This document shows, in pieces, positions 1 to 8,840 of a DNA stretch of 64,000 bases. Both the position numbers and the translations under genes were made by a program. Under the pieces are notes generated by a model that was given only the letters and a program-made list of their open reading frames with translations, searched no databases and was not told the origin of the DNA. The stretch comes from Nakamurella flava (lineage in GTDB: Bacteria > Actinomycetota > Actinomycetes > Mycobacteriales > Nakamurellaceae), in assembly GCF_005298075.1 (NCBI RefSeq), contig NZ_SZZH01000003.1, positions 1 to 64,000 of the forward strand. Reading direction: 5' to 3'. Within the stretch, counting starts at the first letter, position 1, and every line of letters starts with the position of its first letter.

Positions 1-8
1 TCATAGAG

Positions 9-125
9 TTACGGCGGTTATAGCGAGAGGGAAACGCCCGGTCCCATTCCGAACCCGGAAGCTAAGCCTTTCAGCGCCGATGGTACTGCACTCGCCAGGG
101 TGTGGGAGAGTAGGACACCGCCGGA
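9..125 (+). rRNA. rrf: 5S ribosomal RNA
   Basis: About 117 nt with the canonical 5S core: the conserved loop 'cccattccgaacccggaagc' and the 3' 'gtgggagagtagg' segment. The ends 'tacggcgg' and 'ccgccgga' pair to close helix I. It is probably the last gene of an rRNA operon whose 16S and 23S genes lie before the window. Ends are estimated from helix I and may be off by a few bases. Confidence 0.97.
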
Positions 126-134
126 CAATCATTC

Positions 135-180
135 CCCTGTAGGGGCGAACTCTTTCGAGTTCGCCCCTACAGGGCTTTTT
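135..180 (+). terminator. rRNA operon intrinsic terminator
   Basis: A perfect 18-bp stem (135-152 with 157-174) with a 4-nt loop, followed by CTTTTT. It lies 10 nt after the 5S gene and would end the rRNA transcript. It is the strongest canonical terminator in the window. Confidence 0.95.
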
Positions 181-204
181 GCGTTGCTCTGTTCTACCCG
201 GGTG

Positions 205-840
205 CTAGATGTGTTCGACCGGTTGCCGCAGGATCGTGCGCAACTTCTCCGGCGCCGTCCGCCGGGCGTCACTGAGGTAGACCTCGTGGTGTTTGCCGGT
301 CATCCGCAACGACAGCCCCGGAATCACAGCTTGGTGCAGCTCGTCCAGGACGGGGGCTTCGGCGTCGTACGACCCGACGTGCAGGGTCTGCACGGCCAGG
401 CCTTCGTCGAAGGTCTCCAGCCGTATGTCCGGCAGCCGGGTCACCCCGTCCTTGGTCCGCACCTTCTCGCGCGCCACATCGACGTGCTCGGCCGTCACCC
501 ATTCCGGGACGGTGATCATGACGGTCCAGTCCCACCGTGACTTGTCCCGCTCTGCGGTGAACGCTGCCAGGTCGTCCGCCCACCACAGCGCCTCCAACGG
601 CATGACCACGTGATCCCGGCCCGTCGACTTCCCGAGGAACTTCAGCGCGTACGCCACCGGGTAGATGGTCGTCAGTGCCGCGGCGTACTCCGGTGCCGTG
701 TTCGGATCACCGTGCCCGTCGATCATGAGGAACGGCATCGCTGGGACGGTCATCACATCGAACCGGCCGCGCCGGGCGCGGTATCCCGGGATGGTCCGCT
801 TGCCGTCCACCGGACCGCCGGCCGTCGGTTGCGGAGACAC
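205..840 (-). CDS. GyrI-like small-molecule-binding domain protein
   Basis: 211 residues, GTG start 3 nt after the stop of the MFS gene, so the two are probably one operon. The N-terminal motif TIPGYRARRGRFDV followed by PFLMIDGHGDPN, and the later alternating strand pattern with the EALWW segment, are typical of stand-alone GyrI-like (SOUL/BacR-type) domain proteins. Such proteins bind hydrophobic cationic ligands and some act as hydrolases or sequesterers; there is no DNA-binding domain here. Placement after a transporter suggests a role in handling a small molecule. The substrate cannot be read from sequence. An internal ATG at 753 would remove the family N-terminal motif, so the upstream GTG is preferred. 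Confidence 0.85.
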   Translation of the reverse strand: MSPQPTAGGPVDGKRTIPGYRARRGRFDVMTVPAMPFLMIDGHGDPNTAPEYAAALTTIYPVAYALKFLGKSTGRDHVVMPLEALWWADDLAAFTAERDKSRWDWTVMITVPEWVTAEHVDVAREKVRTKDGVTRLPDIRLETFDEGLAVQTLHVGSYDAEAPVLDELHQAVIPGLSLRMTGKHHEVYLSDARRTAPEKLRTILRQPVEHI

Positions 841-843
841 GTC

Positions 844-2199
844 TCACGCCCCCTGGTGTTCGGCCAACGCCGGCGGTGCACTGGCCCGGGGCGGTGACTC
901 GATGGGTCGCAGCGCCAGCAGTCCCAGCAGCAACACGATGAGGATTCCGGCGATCCCGGCGCGGTCCGCGTCGAAGAGGAAGGTGAAGAACCCGAACAGG
1001 GTGGGGGCCAGGAACGAGACGGCCCGACCGGTCGTGGCGTAGAGGCCGAACAGTTCCCCCTCGTGCCCGGCCGGGGTCAACCGGGCCAGGAACGTCCGTG
1101 CGGACGACTGCGCCGGCCCCACGAACAGGCACAGCACCAGGCCGAAGATCCAGAACATGGTCGGTCCCGACACCAGCATCAGGATCACGCCGGCCACCAG
1201 GGTCCCCACCAGTGAGAACTGGATCACCGTCTTCGGTCCGAGCCGGTCGTCGAGCCGGCCGGCGACCAGGGCCCCGAGCGCCGAGATGACGTTGGCGGCC
1301 ACCGCGAACAGGATGACGTCGGCGGAACTGATGCCGTAGACGGAGACGGCCAGGATCCCGCCGAACGTGAAGATGCCGGCCAGGCCGTCCCGGAACAGGG
1401 CGCTCGCGGCCAGGAACCAGACCGTCCGGCGGTCGGTGCGCCACAACGCTTGCAGATCCCGCCACAACACCCGGTACGAGGCCAGGAACCCGACGTGCGG
1501 GGCGCCCGGGCGGGGTGGGATCTCTGGAACCGCGAACAGCACCGGGAGACCGAAGACCAGGAACCAGGCCGCCGCCATCAGGGCGACCACCCGGATGTTC
1601 AGGCCGTCGGTGGACGTCACCCCGAACCAGCCGACGTCCGGGGCGATGAACCCGAAGTAGCAGATCAGCAGCAGCACGATGCCGCCGAAATAGCCGAGCG
1701 CCCAGCCGAACGCCGAGACCCGACCGATGCTCGTCGGGGTCGACACCTGGCGCAGCATCGCGCTGTTCGCGACCCACGCGAACTCCGAGAACACTGACCC
1801 GACCGCCAGCAGGGCCAGACCGAGCCAGAACCAGTCCGGGGTGTCCTTCACGAAGAACATGCCGGCCATCACCAGCACCGTCAGCACGGTCCAGAGGCCC
1901 AGCGAGCGGCGTCGGTGCCCGCCGATGTCGGCCCGCTGGCCGCTGACCGGGGCGAAAACGGCGACCAGAACGCCGGCCACCCCCAGGCCCCACCCCAGCC
2001 AGGTGCTGGCCCCGATGGAACCGGGCAGATCCGCGCCGACCGCGTCGGTGAGGTAGACGGAGAAGACGAACGTCAGGATGACGGCATTGAAGGCCGACGA
2101 CCCCCAGTCCCACAGGCCCCAGGCCACGACCCGGCTGGTGGGGATCGGGTCGACGGGCGACGAAGGAACGGGGCCGCGCCCCGCGGGCGAACCGGTCAT
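844..2199 (-). CDS. MFS transporter, UMF1/Atg22-like family
   Basis: 451 residues with about 12 predicted membrane segments. The opening VVAWGLWDWGSSAFNAVILTF motif and the SVYLTDAVG that follows are characteristic of the UMF1 (Atg22-like) branch of the major facilitator superfamily. Members are proposed effluxers of amino acids or peptides; the substrate is unknown here. The ATG at 2199 is preceded on its strand by TACTGT exactly 6 nt upstream, which suggests a leaderless transcript and fixes the start. A much longer open frame extends upstream but is only the antisense shadow of the MocR gene. The GyrI-like gene follows 3 nt later. Confidence 0.88.
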   Translation of the reverse strand: MTGSPAGRGPVPSSPVDPIPTSRVVAWGLWDWGSSAFNAVILTFVFSVYLTDAVGADLPGSIGASTWLGWGLGVAGVLVAVFAPVSGQRADIGGHRRRSLGLWTVLTVLVMAGMFFVKDTPDWFWLGLALLAVGSVFSEFAWVANSAMLRQVSTPTSIGRVSAFGWALGYFGGIVLLLICYFGFIAPDVGWFGVTSTDGLNIRVVALMAAAWFLVFGLPVLFAVPEIPPRPGAPHVGFLASYRVLWRDLQALWRTDRRTVWFLAASALFRDGLAGIFTFGGILAVSVYGISSADVILFAVAANVISALGALVAGRLDDRLGPKTVIQFSLVGTLVAGVILMLVSGPTMFWIFGLVLCLFVGPAQSSARTFLARLTPAGHEGELFGLYATTGRAVSFLAPTLFGFFTFLFDADRAGIAGILIVLLLGLLALRPIESPPRASAPPALAEHQGA

Positions 2200-2205
2200 G
2201 GCCGC

Positions 2206-2271
2206 ACAGTAGAGCGTGTCCCGCCCGCTCGGGCGGTGGACGGCCCACGAAGCGAACACAAGCCCTAGCCT
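2206..2271. promoter_or_regulatory. Divergent leaderless promoters, MFS and MocR genes
   Basis: Two TANNNT boxes face away from each other: TACTGT (minus strand, 2206-2211) and TAGCCT (plus strand, 2266-2271). Each stands exactly 6 nt before an ATG (2199 and 2278), the spacing expected if transcription begins at the start codon. No -35 element is obvious. The 66-bp divergent layout suggests that the MocR regulator also controls the MFS/GyrI genes. Confidence 0.55.
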
Positions 2272-2277
2272 GGCCGG

Positions 2278-3678
2278 ATGGCCGGTGAACGGATCGACGT
2301 CACCGTTCTGTGCCGGCTGCTGGACGGGTGGGCCGACGGGGACGGTCAGCTCCCGCAGCGCCTCGCCGATGCGGTGGCGGCGCTCGTCGCCGCCGACCAC
2401 CTGGCCGACGGCGCCATTCTGCCGCCCCAGCGCGAGCTGGCGGCCGCGCTGGGCATCGCCCGGGGGACCGTCACCACGGCCTACGACCTGTTGGCCGCCC
2501 AGGACTGTGTGCAGGCCCGCCAGGGCTCCGGGTCGCGGGTGCGCCGCCGCGGCGTCCTGACCGCCAAGGGCGCCACCAGCGGGCGGCTCTCCTCGTTCGC
2601 CGGCCACGGCCACGACGAGATCGATCTGAGCAGCGGGGCCCTGCCCGGCCTGCCGGGCGTGGTCGGCGCGTTCGCCCGTCTTGATCCGATCGAGCTGGCC
2701 GCCGAGGTGGCGACCGACGGCTACCACCCTGCCGGCCTGCCGCGGCTGCGCGAGGCCATCGCCGCCCAGTACACCCGGGACGGACTGGACACCGCACCGG
2801 ACCAGATCCTCGTCACCTCGGGATCGCAGCAGGCGTTGTGGCTGGTGGCGCACACCCTCGTCAGCGCTGGTGACGAGGTGGTGGTCGAGGACCCGACGTA
2901 CCGGGGCGGCCTCGAGGCGTTCCGGGATGCCGGCGCCGCGCTGCTCACCGTTCCCCGTCGCGTCGACGGACTGGACGTCTGCGCGGTCGAGGCGCTGCTG
3001 CGGACCCGACGGCCGCGGGCGTTCTACGTGCAGCCGGCCGCGCACAACCCGACCGGGACGTCCCTGTCGTCGGCGCAGCGGGCCGCCCTCGCCGACGTCC
3101 TGACCGGGCACGGCGTGCACGTCATCGAGGACACGTCGTCGGCCGACCTGGTCCTCGACGGGGCCGGGTTCCGGCCGTCCCTGGCCGGGCAACTCGATCC
3201 GCGCCGAGTCGTCACGATCGGCACCACGTCCAAACTCCTGTGGGGCGGTCTGCGGGTCGGATGGGTGCGGGCCGCCCCGGCCGTCGTGCAGACGCTGACC
3301 CGGATGCGTACGACGATCGACATCGGCACCCCGGTGGCCGATCAGCTGGTCGCCGCCGACCTGATCGCCACGACCGCTGACCTGCGACGGCGGCGGACCG
3401 CCGACCTGGTGCCCGCACTGGCCGCGACCGAGGAGCTGCTCGCCGCACGGCGGCCGCACTGGCGCTGGGTCCGCCCGTCCGGTGGCACGTCGTTGTGGAT
3501 CGACCTGGGCGACGCCGACGCCGTCACGTTCGTCGAACAGGCCCGCCGCCGGGGGGTGCGCATGGTGGCGGGACCGTCCTTCTCGGCCTTCGAGGGCCAG
3601 CGCTCGCACCTCAAGCTGCCGTTCTGGCACCCCCCGGCGCGGTTGGCCACCGCCCTCGACCGCATCACCGGCGCCTGA
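2278..3678 (+). CDS. MocR-type regulator (GntR HTH fused to aminotransferase fold)
   Basis: 466 residues. The first ~80 carry a GntR winged helix (ILPPQRELAAALGIARGTVTTAYD), and the rest is a fold-type I aminotransferase domain with the PLP-binding lysine in TTSKLLWGGLRVGW and the substrate-side motif AAHNPTG. MocR proteins are PLP-dependent transcription factors, often regulating pyridoxine, GABA or amino-acid genes next to them. It is divergent from the MFS/GyrI pair and 116 nt ahead of the Tm-1-like pair, either of which could be its target. The start is supported by TAGCCT 6 nt upstream. Confidence 0.9.
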   Translation: MAGERIDVTVLCRLLDGWADGDGQLPQRLADAVAALVAADHLADGAILPPQRELAAALGIARGTVTTAYDLLAAQDCVQARQGSGSRVRRRGVLTAKGATSGRLSSFAGHGHDEIDLSSGALPGLPGVVGAFARLDPIELAAEVATDGYHPAGLPRLREAIAAQYTRDGLDTAPDQILVTSGSQQALWLVAHTLVSAGDEVVVEDPTYRGGLEAFRDAGAALLTVPRRVDGLDVCAVEALLRTRRPRAFYVQPAAHNPTGTSLSSAQRAALADVLTGHGVHVIEDTSSADLVLDGAGFRPSLAGQLDPRRVVTIGTTSKLLWGGLRVGWVRAAPAVVQTLTRMRTTIDIGTPVADQLVAADLIATTADLRRRRTADLVPALAATEELLAARRPHWRWVRPSGGTSLWIDLGDADAVTFVEQARRRGVRMVAGPSFSAFEGQRSHLKLPFWHPPARLATALDRITGA

Positions 3679-3794
3679 TCGGCGAGACGGAACGATGGAC
3701 CAATCACCTCGGACTGGCCTAACCGTGGGCCCGGTCGACGACCCACACTCGGGACGTACGGCAGCGCTCGGACGAACTCGCGAGGTGGACGTCG

Positions 3795-5048
3795 ATGACG
3801 ACGGTGGCCCTGGTCGGCACGCTCGACACCAAGGAGCAGGAGTTCCGGTGGCTGCGTGAACAGCTCGCGGCCGCCGGCTGCGACGTCCTGGTCGTCGACG
3901 TCGGCACGTTCTCCGACGGGGCCGGCCTCGCCGACGTGGATTCGGCCGCGGTGGCCACGGCCGGCGGGACCGACCGGGACGAGCTGCGTCGCACCCGGGA
4001 CCGCGGGGCCGCGATGAGCGCGATGGCCACCGGGGCCGCCGAGGTCGTCCGGCAGTTGTTCGCCGCGGGACGGATCGACGGGCTCTTGGCCGTCGGCGGG
4101 TCCAGCGGATCGTCGGTGGCCGCCGGTGCCCTGCAGGCGCTGCCGGTCGGGGTGCCCAAGCTGCTGGTGTCGACGATGGCCGCCGGGGACGTCGGTCCCT
4201 ACGTCGGCGCCGTCGACGTGACCCTCATGTACTCGGTCGTCGACATCGCCGGGATCAACTCGATCTCGCGACGGATCCTCGGCAACGCGGTCGCCGCCAT
4301 CGCCGGGATGGCCCAGCACTACCGGGCTGACCGGGACGCCCACCAGGGCGACCAGGCGAACGACGAGCGACCGCTCATCGGCATGACGATGTTCGGGGTG
4401 ACCACGCCGGCGGCCGACGAGGCCCGGGCCCGGCTCACCGAACTCGGCTACGAGGTCCTGGTCTTCCACGCCACCGGCGCCGGTGGCCGAGCGATGGAGG
4501 CGTTGGCCGCGGGTGGGTTCCTGGCCGGGGTGCTCGACCTGACCACCACCGAACTGGCCGACGAACTGGTCGGCGGCGTGCTGACCGCCGGCCCCGACCG
4601 GCTGGAGGCGGTGGGCCGGGCCGGACTGCCGCAGGTGGTCAGCCTCGGCGCGTTGGACATGGTGAACTTCGGCCCGCGCGAGACGGTGCCCGAGCGCTTC
4701 GCCGACCGGAACCTGCTGGTGCACAACCCGACCGTCACGCTGATGCGGACCACCTCCGGGGAGATGGCGACCCTGGGCGGGATCATCGCCGACAAGCTGC
4801 GGGCCGCGCAGGGGCCGACCCGCGTGCTGATCCCGCTGGGTGGGGTGTCCGCGGTGGACGTCCCGGGCGCACCGTTCCGCGACGCCGACGCCGACCGGGC
4901 CTGCTTCGCCGCCCTGACCACCGGGCTGGCCGGGTCGGCCGTCGCGGTGGACGAGATCGACGCCGCCATCAACGATCCCGGGTTCGGTACGTCCGCAGCC
5001 GACGCGCTGCACGCCCTGATCACCGCCCGGTCGGAGGAGGAGAACTGA
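3795..5048 (+). CDS. Tm-1-like ATP-binding domain protein (UPF0261)
   Basis: 417 residues matching the whole UPF0261/Tm-1 N-terminal module. It opens with [15 protein letters not shown], a hallmark of the family, and has a glycine/serine-rich loop GGSSGSS near residue 97 that binds nucleotide phosphates in relatives. In plants and fungi this module is fused to a TIM barrel; here the barrel is the next gene, 1 nt downstream, and the end of this gene contains its GGAGGAGG ribosome-binding site. The reaction is not established. Tomato Tm-1, the namesake, blocks tobamovirus replication, but that says little about the bacterial role. Confidence 0.9.
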   Translation: MTTVALVGTLDTKEQEFRWLREQLAAAGCDVLVVDVGTFSDGAGLADVDSAAVATAGGTDRDELRRTRDRGAAMSAMATGAAEVVRQLFAAGRIDGLLAVGGSSGSSVAAGALQALPVGVPKLLVSTMAAGDVGPYVGAVDVTLMYSVVDIAGINSISRRILGNAVAAIAGMAQHYRADRDAHQGDQANDERPLIGMTMFGVTTPAADEARARLTELGYEVLVFHATGAGGRAMEALAAGGFLAGVLDLTTTELADELVGGVLTAGPDRLEAVGRAGLPQVVSLGALDMVNFGPRETVPERFADRNLLVHNPTVTLMRTTSGEMATLGGIIADKLRAAQGPTRVLIPLGGVSAVDVPGAPFRDADADRACFAALTTGLAGSAVAVDEIDAAINDPGFGTSAADALHALITARSEEEN

Positions 5049-5049
5049 G

Positions 5050-5871
5050 ATGGATCGCAGCACCGCCCTGGCCCGCCTGCGTGCGACGGTGGCCGCCGGC
5101 AGGCCCATCATCGGCGGCGGCGCCGGCACCGGCCTGTCCGCGAAATCCGCCGAGGCCGGCGGCATCGACCTGCTGATCATCTACAACTCGGGCCGCTACC
5201 GGATGGCCGGCCGCGGCTCGCTGGCCGGGCTGCTGCCGTACGGCGATGCCAATCAGATCGTCGTCGAGATGGCCGCCGAGGTGCTGCCGGTCGTCCGGGA
5301 CACCCCGGTGCTGGCGGGGGTGTGCGGGACCGACCCGTTCCGGCTGATGGGCCCGTTACTGGACGAGCTGAAGCGGATGGGCTTCACCGGGGTCCAGAAC
5401 TTCCCCACGGTGGGTCTGTTCGACGGGGTGTTCCGGCAGAACATCGAGGAGACCGGCATGGGCTTCGGCCTCGAGGTCGACATGATCGCGGCCGCCCACG
5501 AGCGGGACCTGCTGACCTCCCCCTATGCCTTCGATCCGGACCAGGCCGCGGCCATGGCTCGGGCCGGGGCCGACATCCTCGTCCCCCACGTGGGTCTCAC
5601 GACCAGCGGCACCATCGGGGCCACCACCGCCCTCACCCTCGAGGAGTCGGTGCGGGTGTGCCAGGAGATGTGCGACGCGGCCAAGGCCGTCAACCCGGAC
5701 ATCATCGTGCTCTGCCACGGCGGGCCCATCGCCGAGCCGGCCGACGCCCAGTACGTGCTGGCCAACACCGAGGGCATCGTCGGCTTCTTCGGGGCCTCGT
5801 CCATGGAACGGCTCCCCACCGAACGGGCCATCGCGGAGCAGGCCGCCGCGTTCAAGGCCCTGCAGTTCTGA
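5050..5871 (+). CDS. TIM-barrel protein of the phosphoenolpyruvate hydrolase-like family
   Basis: 273 residues, the length of a full TIM barrel of the family annotated as phosphoenolpyruvate hydrolase-like or TIM-barrel signal transduction protein (the C-terminal half of Tm-1). Visible family motifs are [15 protein letters not shown] near the N-terminus, [17 protein letters not shown] and ICHGGP-like [10 protein letters not shown]. It begins 1 nt after the UPF0261 gene, so the two are translationally coupled and probably form one complex. Relatives resemble PEP mutase/aldolase-type barrels, but the substrate has not been shown. Confidence 0.88.
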   Translation: MDRSTALARLRATVAAGRPIIGGGAGTGLSAKSAEAGGIDLLIIYNSGRYRMAGRGSLAGLLPYGDANQIVVEMAAEVLPVVRDTPVLAGVCGTDPFRLMGPLLDELKRMGFTGVQNFPTVGLFDGVFRQNIEETGMGFGLEVDMIAAAHERDLLTSPYAFDPDQAAAMARAGADILVPHVGLTTSGTIGATTALTLEESVRVCQEMCDAAKAVNPDIIVLCHGGPIAEPADAQYVLANTEGIVGFFGASSMERLPTERAIAEQAAAFKALQF

Positions 5872-5910
5872 GCACCTCCCCCGGCGGTCGGGGGCCAGGG
5901 GAGGTGCTCA
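5869..5910 (+). terminator. Terminator of the Tm-1-like operon
   Basis: A perfect 13-bp stem (5869-5881 with 5898-5910) begins in the stop codon of the TIM-barrel gene and encloses a 16-nt loop. No U-run follows. It separates this operon from the convergent deformylase gene. Confidence 0.65.
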
Positions 5911-5917
5911 GTGCCGC

Positions 5918-6550
5918 TCAGGGGGCATCGACCGGGTCCGCTCCCAGCTCGCGCAGCACCTCGGTGATCGGCCGACCCCGCCACGTCGACCGGTAGTTCT
6001 CGATCGACATGAACGTGCGGGTGATCATCCGATCCACGTACATCCGGCCGTCCAGATGGTCGACCTCGTGCTGCAGGATGCGGGCCGGCCAGCCGGTCAG
6101 CTCGGTGTCCACCGGTTCCCCGTCCGGGGTGCGTCCGCGGACCCGGACGGCAACCGCGCGCGGCACCACCGCGAACCAGCCGGGGATCGACAGGCACCCC
6201 TCGAACCACCAGGCGTGAGGTGCGCCGGTGACGGGTTCAAGGGTGGCGTCGACCAGGGCCAGCGGGGCCATGGGCGCCCGGCCCTGCGCGGCGAACAACG
6301 CCCGGGTGGCGTCGTCCTCGGCCAGGGCGGGATCCGCCGCGACCAGCACCCGGACATCCAGGCCCACCTGGTTCGCCGCCAACCCCACCCCGGGGGCCGC
6401 GCGCATCGTCCGATGCATGGCCGCCACCAGGTCGGCGAGCCGGTCGACCCCGGTGTCGCCGACCGGCCGGCACGGCCGGCGCAGCACCGGATCCCCGGCG
6501 TGGACGAGCGGCAACAGGTCGGCGTCGTCGGTCGGGTCGACGGTGGTCAT
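5918..6550 (-). CDS. def: Peptide deformylase
   Basis: 210 residues. All three metal-site motifs are intact: GVGLAANQ (54-61), EGCLS (117-121, metal-ligand Cys) and HEVDH (161-165, two His ligands and the catalytic Glu). It removes the N-formyl group from nascent proteins at the ribosome exit. I chose the ATG at 6550, which gives a usual length; the open frame continues another 46 residues upstream but lacks family similarity. It is single and convergent with the preceding operon. Proline in VLRRPC and the long central insert fit the actinobacterial branch. Confidence 0.95.
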   Translation of the reverse strand: MTTVDPTDDADLLPLVHAGDPVLRRPCRPVGDTGVDRLADLVAAMHRTMRAAPGVGLAANQVGLDVRVLVAADPALAEDDATRALFAAQGRAPMAPLALVDATLEPVTGAPHAWWFEGCLSIPGWFAVVPRAVAVRVRGRTPDGEPVDTELTGWPARILQHEVDHLDGRMYVDRMITRTFMSIENYRSTWRGRPITEVLRELGADPVDAP

Positions 6551-6755
6551 CTGTTCATCCCCCAGCGGTGTCCGGTCCGTGCCGTGTGCCCGGGCGGGCA
6601 CTGGTCCACTGTTACCCCGTTCGTGGCCGTCGGGACGTCCGGGCGACGGAAACCACCAGGGCGCCGGCCGGCTGGACGTCGCCCGCACCGGCCGAGCCGC
6701 ACATGGCGCTCGTCACGAACGGGCGCTCGTCGCCGGCTCCGGTGGCGTCCCCCGA

Positions 6756-6761
6756 TAGCCT
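6756..6761 (+). promoter_or_regulatory. Leaderless -10 box of pta
   Basis: TAGCCT lies 6 nt before the pta ATG at 6768, the same sequence and spacing as at the MocR gene (2266). The preceding 200 bases (6551-6755) show no other gene or clear structure. Confidence 0.5.
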
Positions 6762-6767
6762 TCCCCC

Positions 6768-8840
6768 ATGGCACAGAGCGTGTTCGTGGTCGCCCCCGAG
6801 GGGCAGACCGGAAAGTCCGCGGTGGCCTACGGCCTCCTGGTCCTGCTCAGCCGACAGGTCGGCCGGGTGGGGGTGTTCCGTCCCGTCACGGCTTCCCTGT
6901 CCGAACCCGACCCGGTGGTCGAGCTGCTGCTTTCCCATCCGGCCGTCGAGCAGGAAGCCTCGACCGCGTTCGCCGTCACCTACGACGACGTGCACGCCGA
7001 CCTCGACGCGGCGATGTCCCGCATCGTCGACGGGTACGGCCGGCTGTTGGCCGACTACGACGCCCTCGTGGTGATCGGCAGCGACTACACCGACATCAGC
7101 ACCGGCACCGAGTGGTCGGTGAACTCGGCCATCGCCGCCAATCTCGGCGCACCGGTCGTGCTGGTGGTGTCCGGCCGGGACCGGACCCCGGAGGAGGTCG
7201 CCGCCACCGTAGGACACGCGCGCGGCGACCTGCAGCACGCCCACGTCAGCCCGGTCGCCGTCTTCGCCAACCGGGTCGCGGCCGAGTTCGTCGGGCCGAC
7301 CCGGGAACTGCTGGCTACCACCGGACTGGTCTGCGGGGTGCTGCCGGAGGTGCCGCTGCTCACCGCGCCGACCGTCGCGCAGATCCAGCAGGCCATCGGA
7401 GCGACCCTGCTGCGCGGTAATCCCGAGTGGCTGCAACGGGAGTCGCTCGGTTTCGTGGTCGCGGCCATGTCACTGCCCAACGTGCTGGTCCGGATGCGGG
7501 AGGCCTACACGATCATCGCGCCCGGCGACCGCACCGACGTGCTGCCCGCCCTGCTGCTGGCCCACCAGTCGGGCACCTTCCCGGCACTGGCCGCCATCAT
7601 CCTCAACGGCGGTTACCGGCCGCCGGACCCGGTCGTCCAGCTCATCGACGGGGTCGACTCCGACCTGCCCATCCTGCTCACCGACGGTGGCACCTTCGAC
7701 ACTGCGACCCGGTTGGCCGCCGTCCGTGGCCGCCTCACCGCCGACTCCCGGGTCAAACTGCAGACCGCGTTGCGGACCTTCGACGAGGCCGTCGACGGGC
7801 AGGCCCTGCTCGATGCCATCGACGTCGGCGAGTCAGACGTGGTCACCCCCTTGATGTTCCAGTACCGGCTCATCGAACGGGCCCGCACCGACCGCAAGCG
7901 TGTGGTGCTGCCCGAGTCCGACGATGACCGCATCCTGCAGGCGGCCGACAGCCTGCTGCGGCTCCGCGTGGCCGACCTCGTCCTGCTCGGCGAGGAGGCC
8001 GCCGTCCGGTCGCGCGCCTCGAGCCTCGGCCTGGACATCTCCGGGGCCAGCATCGTCTCGCCCAACGACCCGGAGCTGGTCGCCACGTTCGCGGCCGAGT
8101 ACGCCCGGCTCCGTACCCACAAGGGGATGACGGTGGAGCGGGCGGCTGAGATCGTTTGCGATGTCAGCTATTTCGGCACCATGATGGTGCACCTGGGGAT
8201 GGCCGACGGGATGGTGAGTGGTGCCGCGCACACCACGGCGCACACCATCAAGCCGTCGTTCGAGATCATCAAGACGGTGCCGGGCACGAAGATCGTCTCC
8301 AGCGTCTTCCTGATGTGCCTGGCCGACGAGGTGCTGGTCTACGGCGACTGCGCCGTCAACCCGGACCCGACCTCGGAGCAGCTGGCCGACATCGCCATCT
8401 CGTCGGCGACCACCGCCGCCGCGTTCGGCATCGACCCCCGGGTCGCGATGCTGTCATACTCCACCGGGACCTCCGGTAGCGGGGCCGACGTCGAAAAGGT
8501 GCGCCTCGCGACCGATCTCGTCCACGAGCAGCGACCCGACCTGCTGGTCGAGGGGCCGATCCAGTACGACGCGGCCGTCGACGCCTCGGTGGCCCGGACC
8601 AAGCTGCCGGACTCGCAGGTGGCCGGCCGGGCGACCGTGCTGATCTTCCCGGACCTCAACACCGGCAACAACACCTACAAGGCCGTCCAGCGCAGCGCCG
8701 GCGCGATCGCGATCGGCCCGGTCCTGCAGGGCCTGAACAAGCCGGTCAACGACCTGTCCCGCGGGGCGCTGGTCGCCGACATCGTCAACACCGTCGCCAT
8801 CACCGCCATTCAGGCCCAGACCACCGGAGAGACCGCATGA
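6768..8840 (+). CDS. pta: Phosphate acetyltransferase
   Basis: 690 residues, the long form. The N-terminus has a P-loop-like BioD/CobQ-type region (VVAPEGQTGKSAVAYGLL), followed by a DRTGG-type middle domain, and from about residue 370 the catalytic PTA domain (RKRVVLPESDDDRILQA, later GPIQYDAAVD and FPDLNTGNNTYKAVQR). It converts acetyl-CoA and phosphate into acetyl phosphate. The last 4 nt overlap the acetate kinase start (ATGA), so the two enzymes are made together. A probable leaderless promoter precedes it. Confidence 0.97.
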   Translation: MAQSVFVVAPEGQTGKSAVAYGLLVLLSRQVGRVGVFRPVTASLSEPDPVVELLLSHPAVEQEASTAFAVTYDDVHADLDAAMSRIVDGYGRLLADYDALVVIGSDYTDISTGTEWSVNSAIAANLGAPVVLVVSGRDRTPEEVAATVGHARGDLQHAHVSPVAVFANRVAAEFVGPTRELLATTGLVCGVLPEVPLLTAPTVAQIQQAIGATLLRGNPEWLQRESLGFVVAAMSLPNVLVRMREAYTIIAPGDRTDVLPALLLAHQSGTFPALAAIILNGGYRPPDPVVQLIDGVDSDLPILLTDGGTFDTATRLAAVRGRLTADSRVKLQTALRTFDEAVDGQALLDAIDVGESDVVTPLMFQYRLIERARTDRKRVVLPESDDDRILQAADSLLRLRVADLVLLGEEAAVRSRASSLGLDISGASIVSPNDPELVATFAAEYARLRTHKGMTVERAAEIVCDVSYFGTMMVHLGMADGMVSGAAHTTAHTIKPSFEIIKTVPGTKIVSSVFLMCLADEVLVYGDCAVNPDPTSEQLADIAISSATTAAAFGIDPRVAMLSYSTGTSGSGADVEKVRLATDLVHEQRPDLLVEGPIQYDAAVDASVARTKLPDSQVAGRATVLIFPDLNTGNNTYKAVQRSAGAIAIGPVLQGLNKPVNDLSRGALVADIVNTVAITAIQAQTTGETA

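Noticed and set aside
844-3630. A 928-codon minus-strand frame reaching into the MocR region
   Set aside because: Only the part up to 2199 matches an MFS protein; the rest is antisense to the MocR gene.
3342-5180. A 612-codon minus-strand frame
   Set aside because: Antisense to the MocR and UPF0261 genes, with low-complexity Gly/Arg/Pro translation and no domain.
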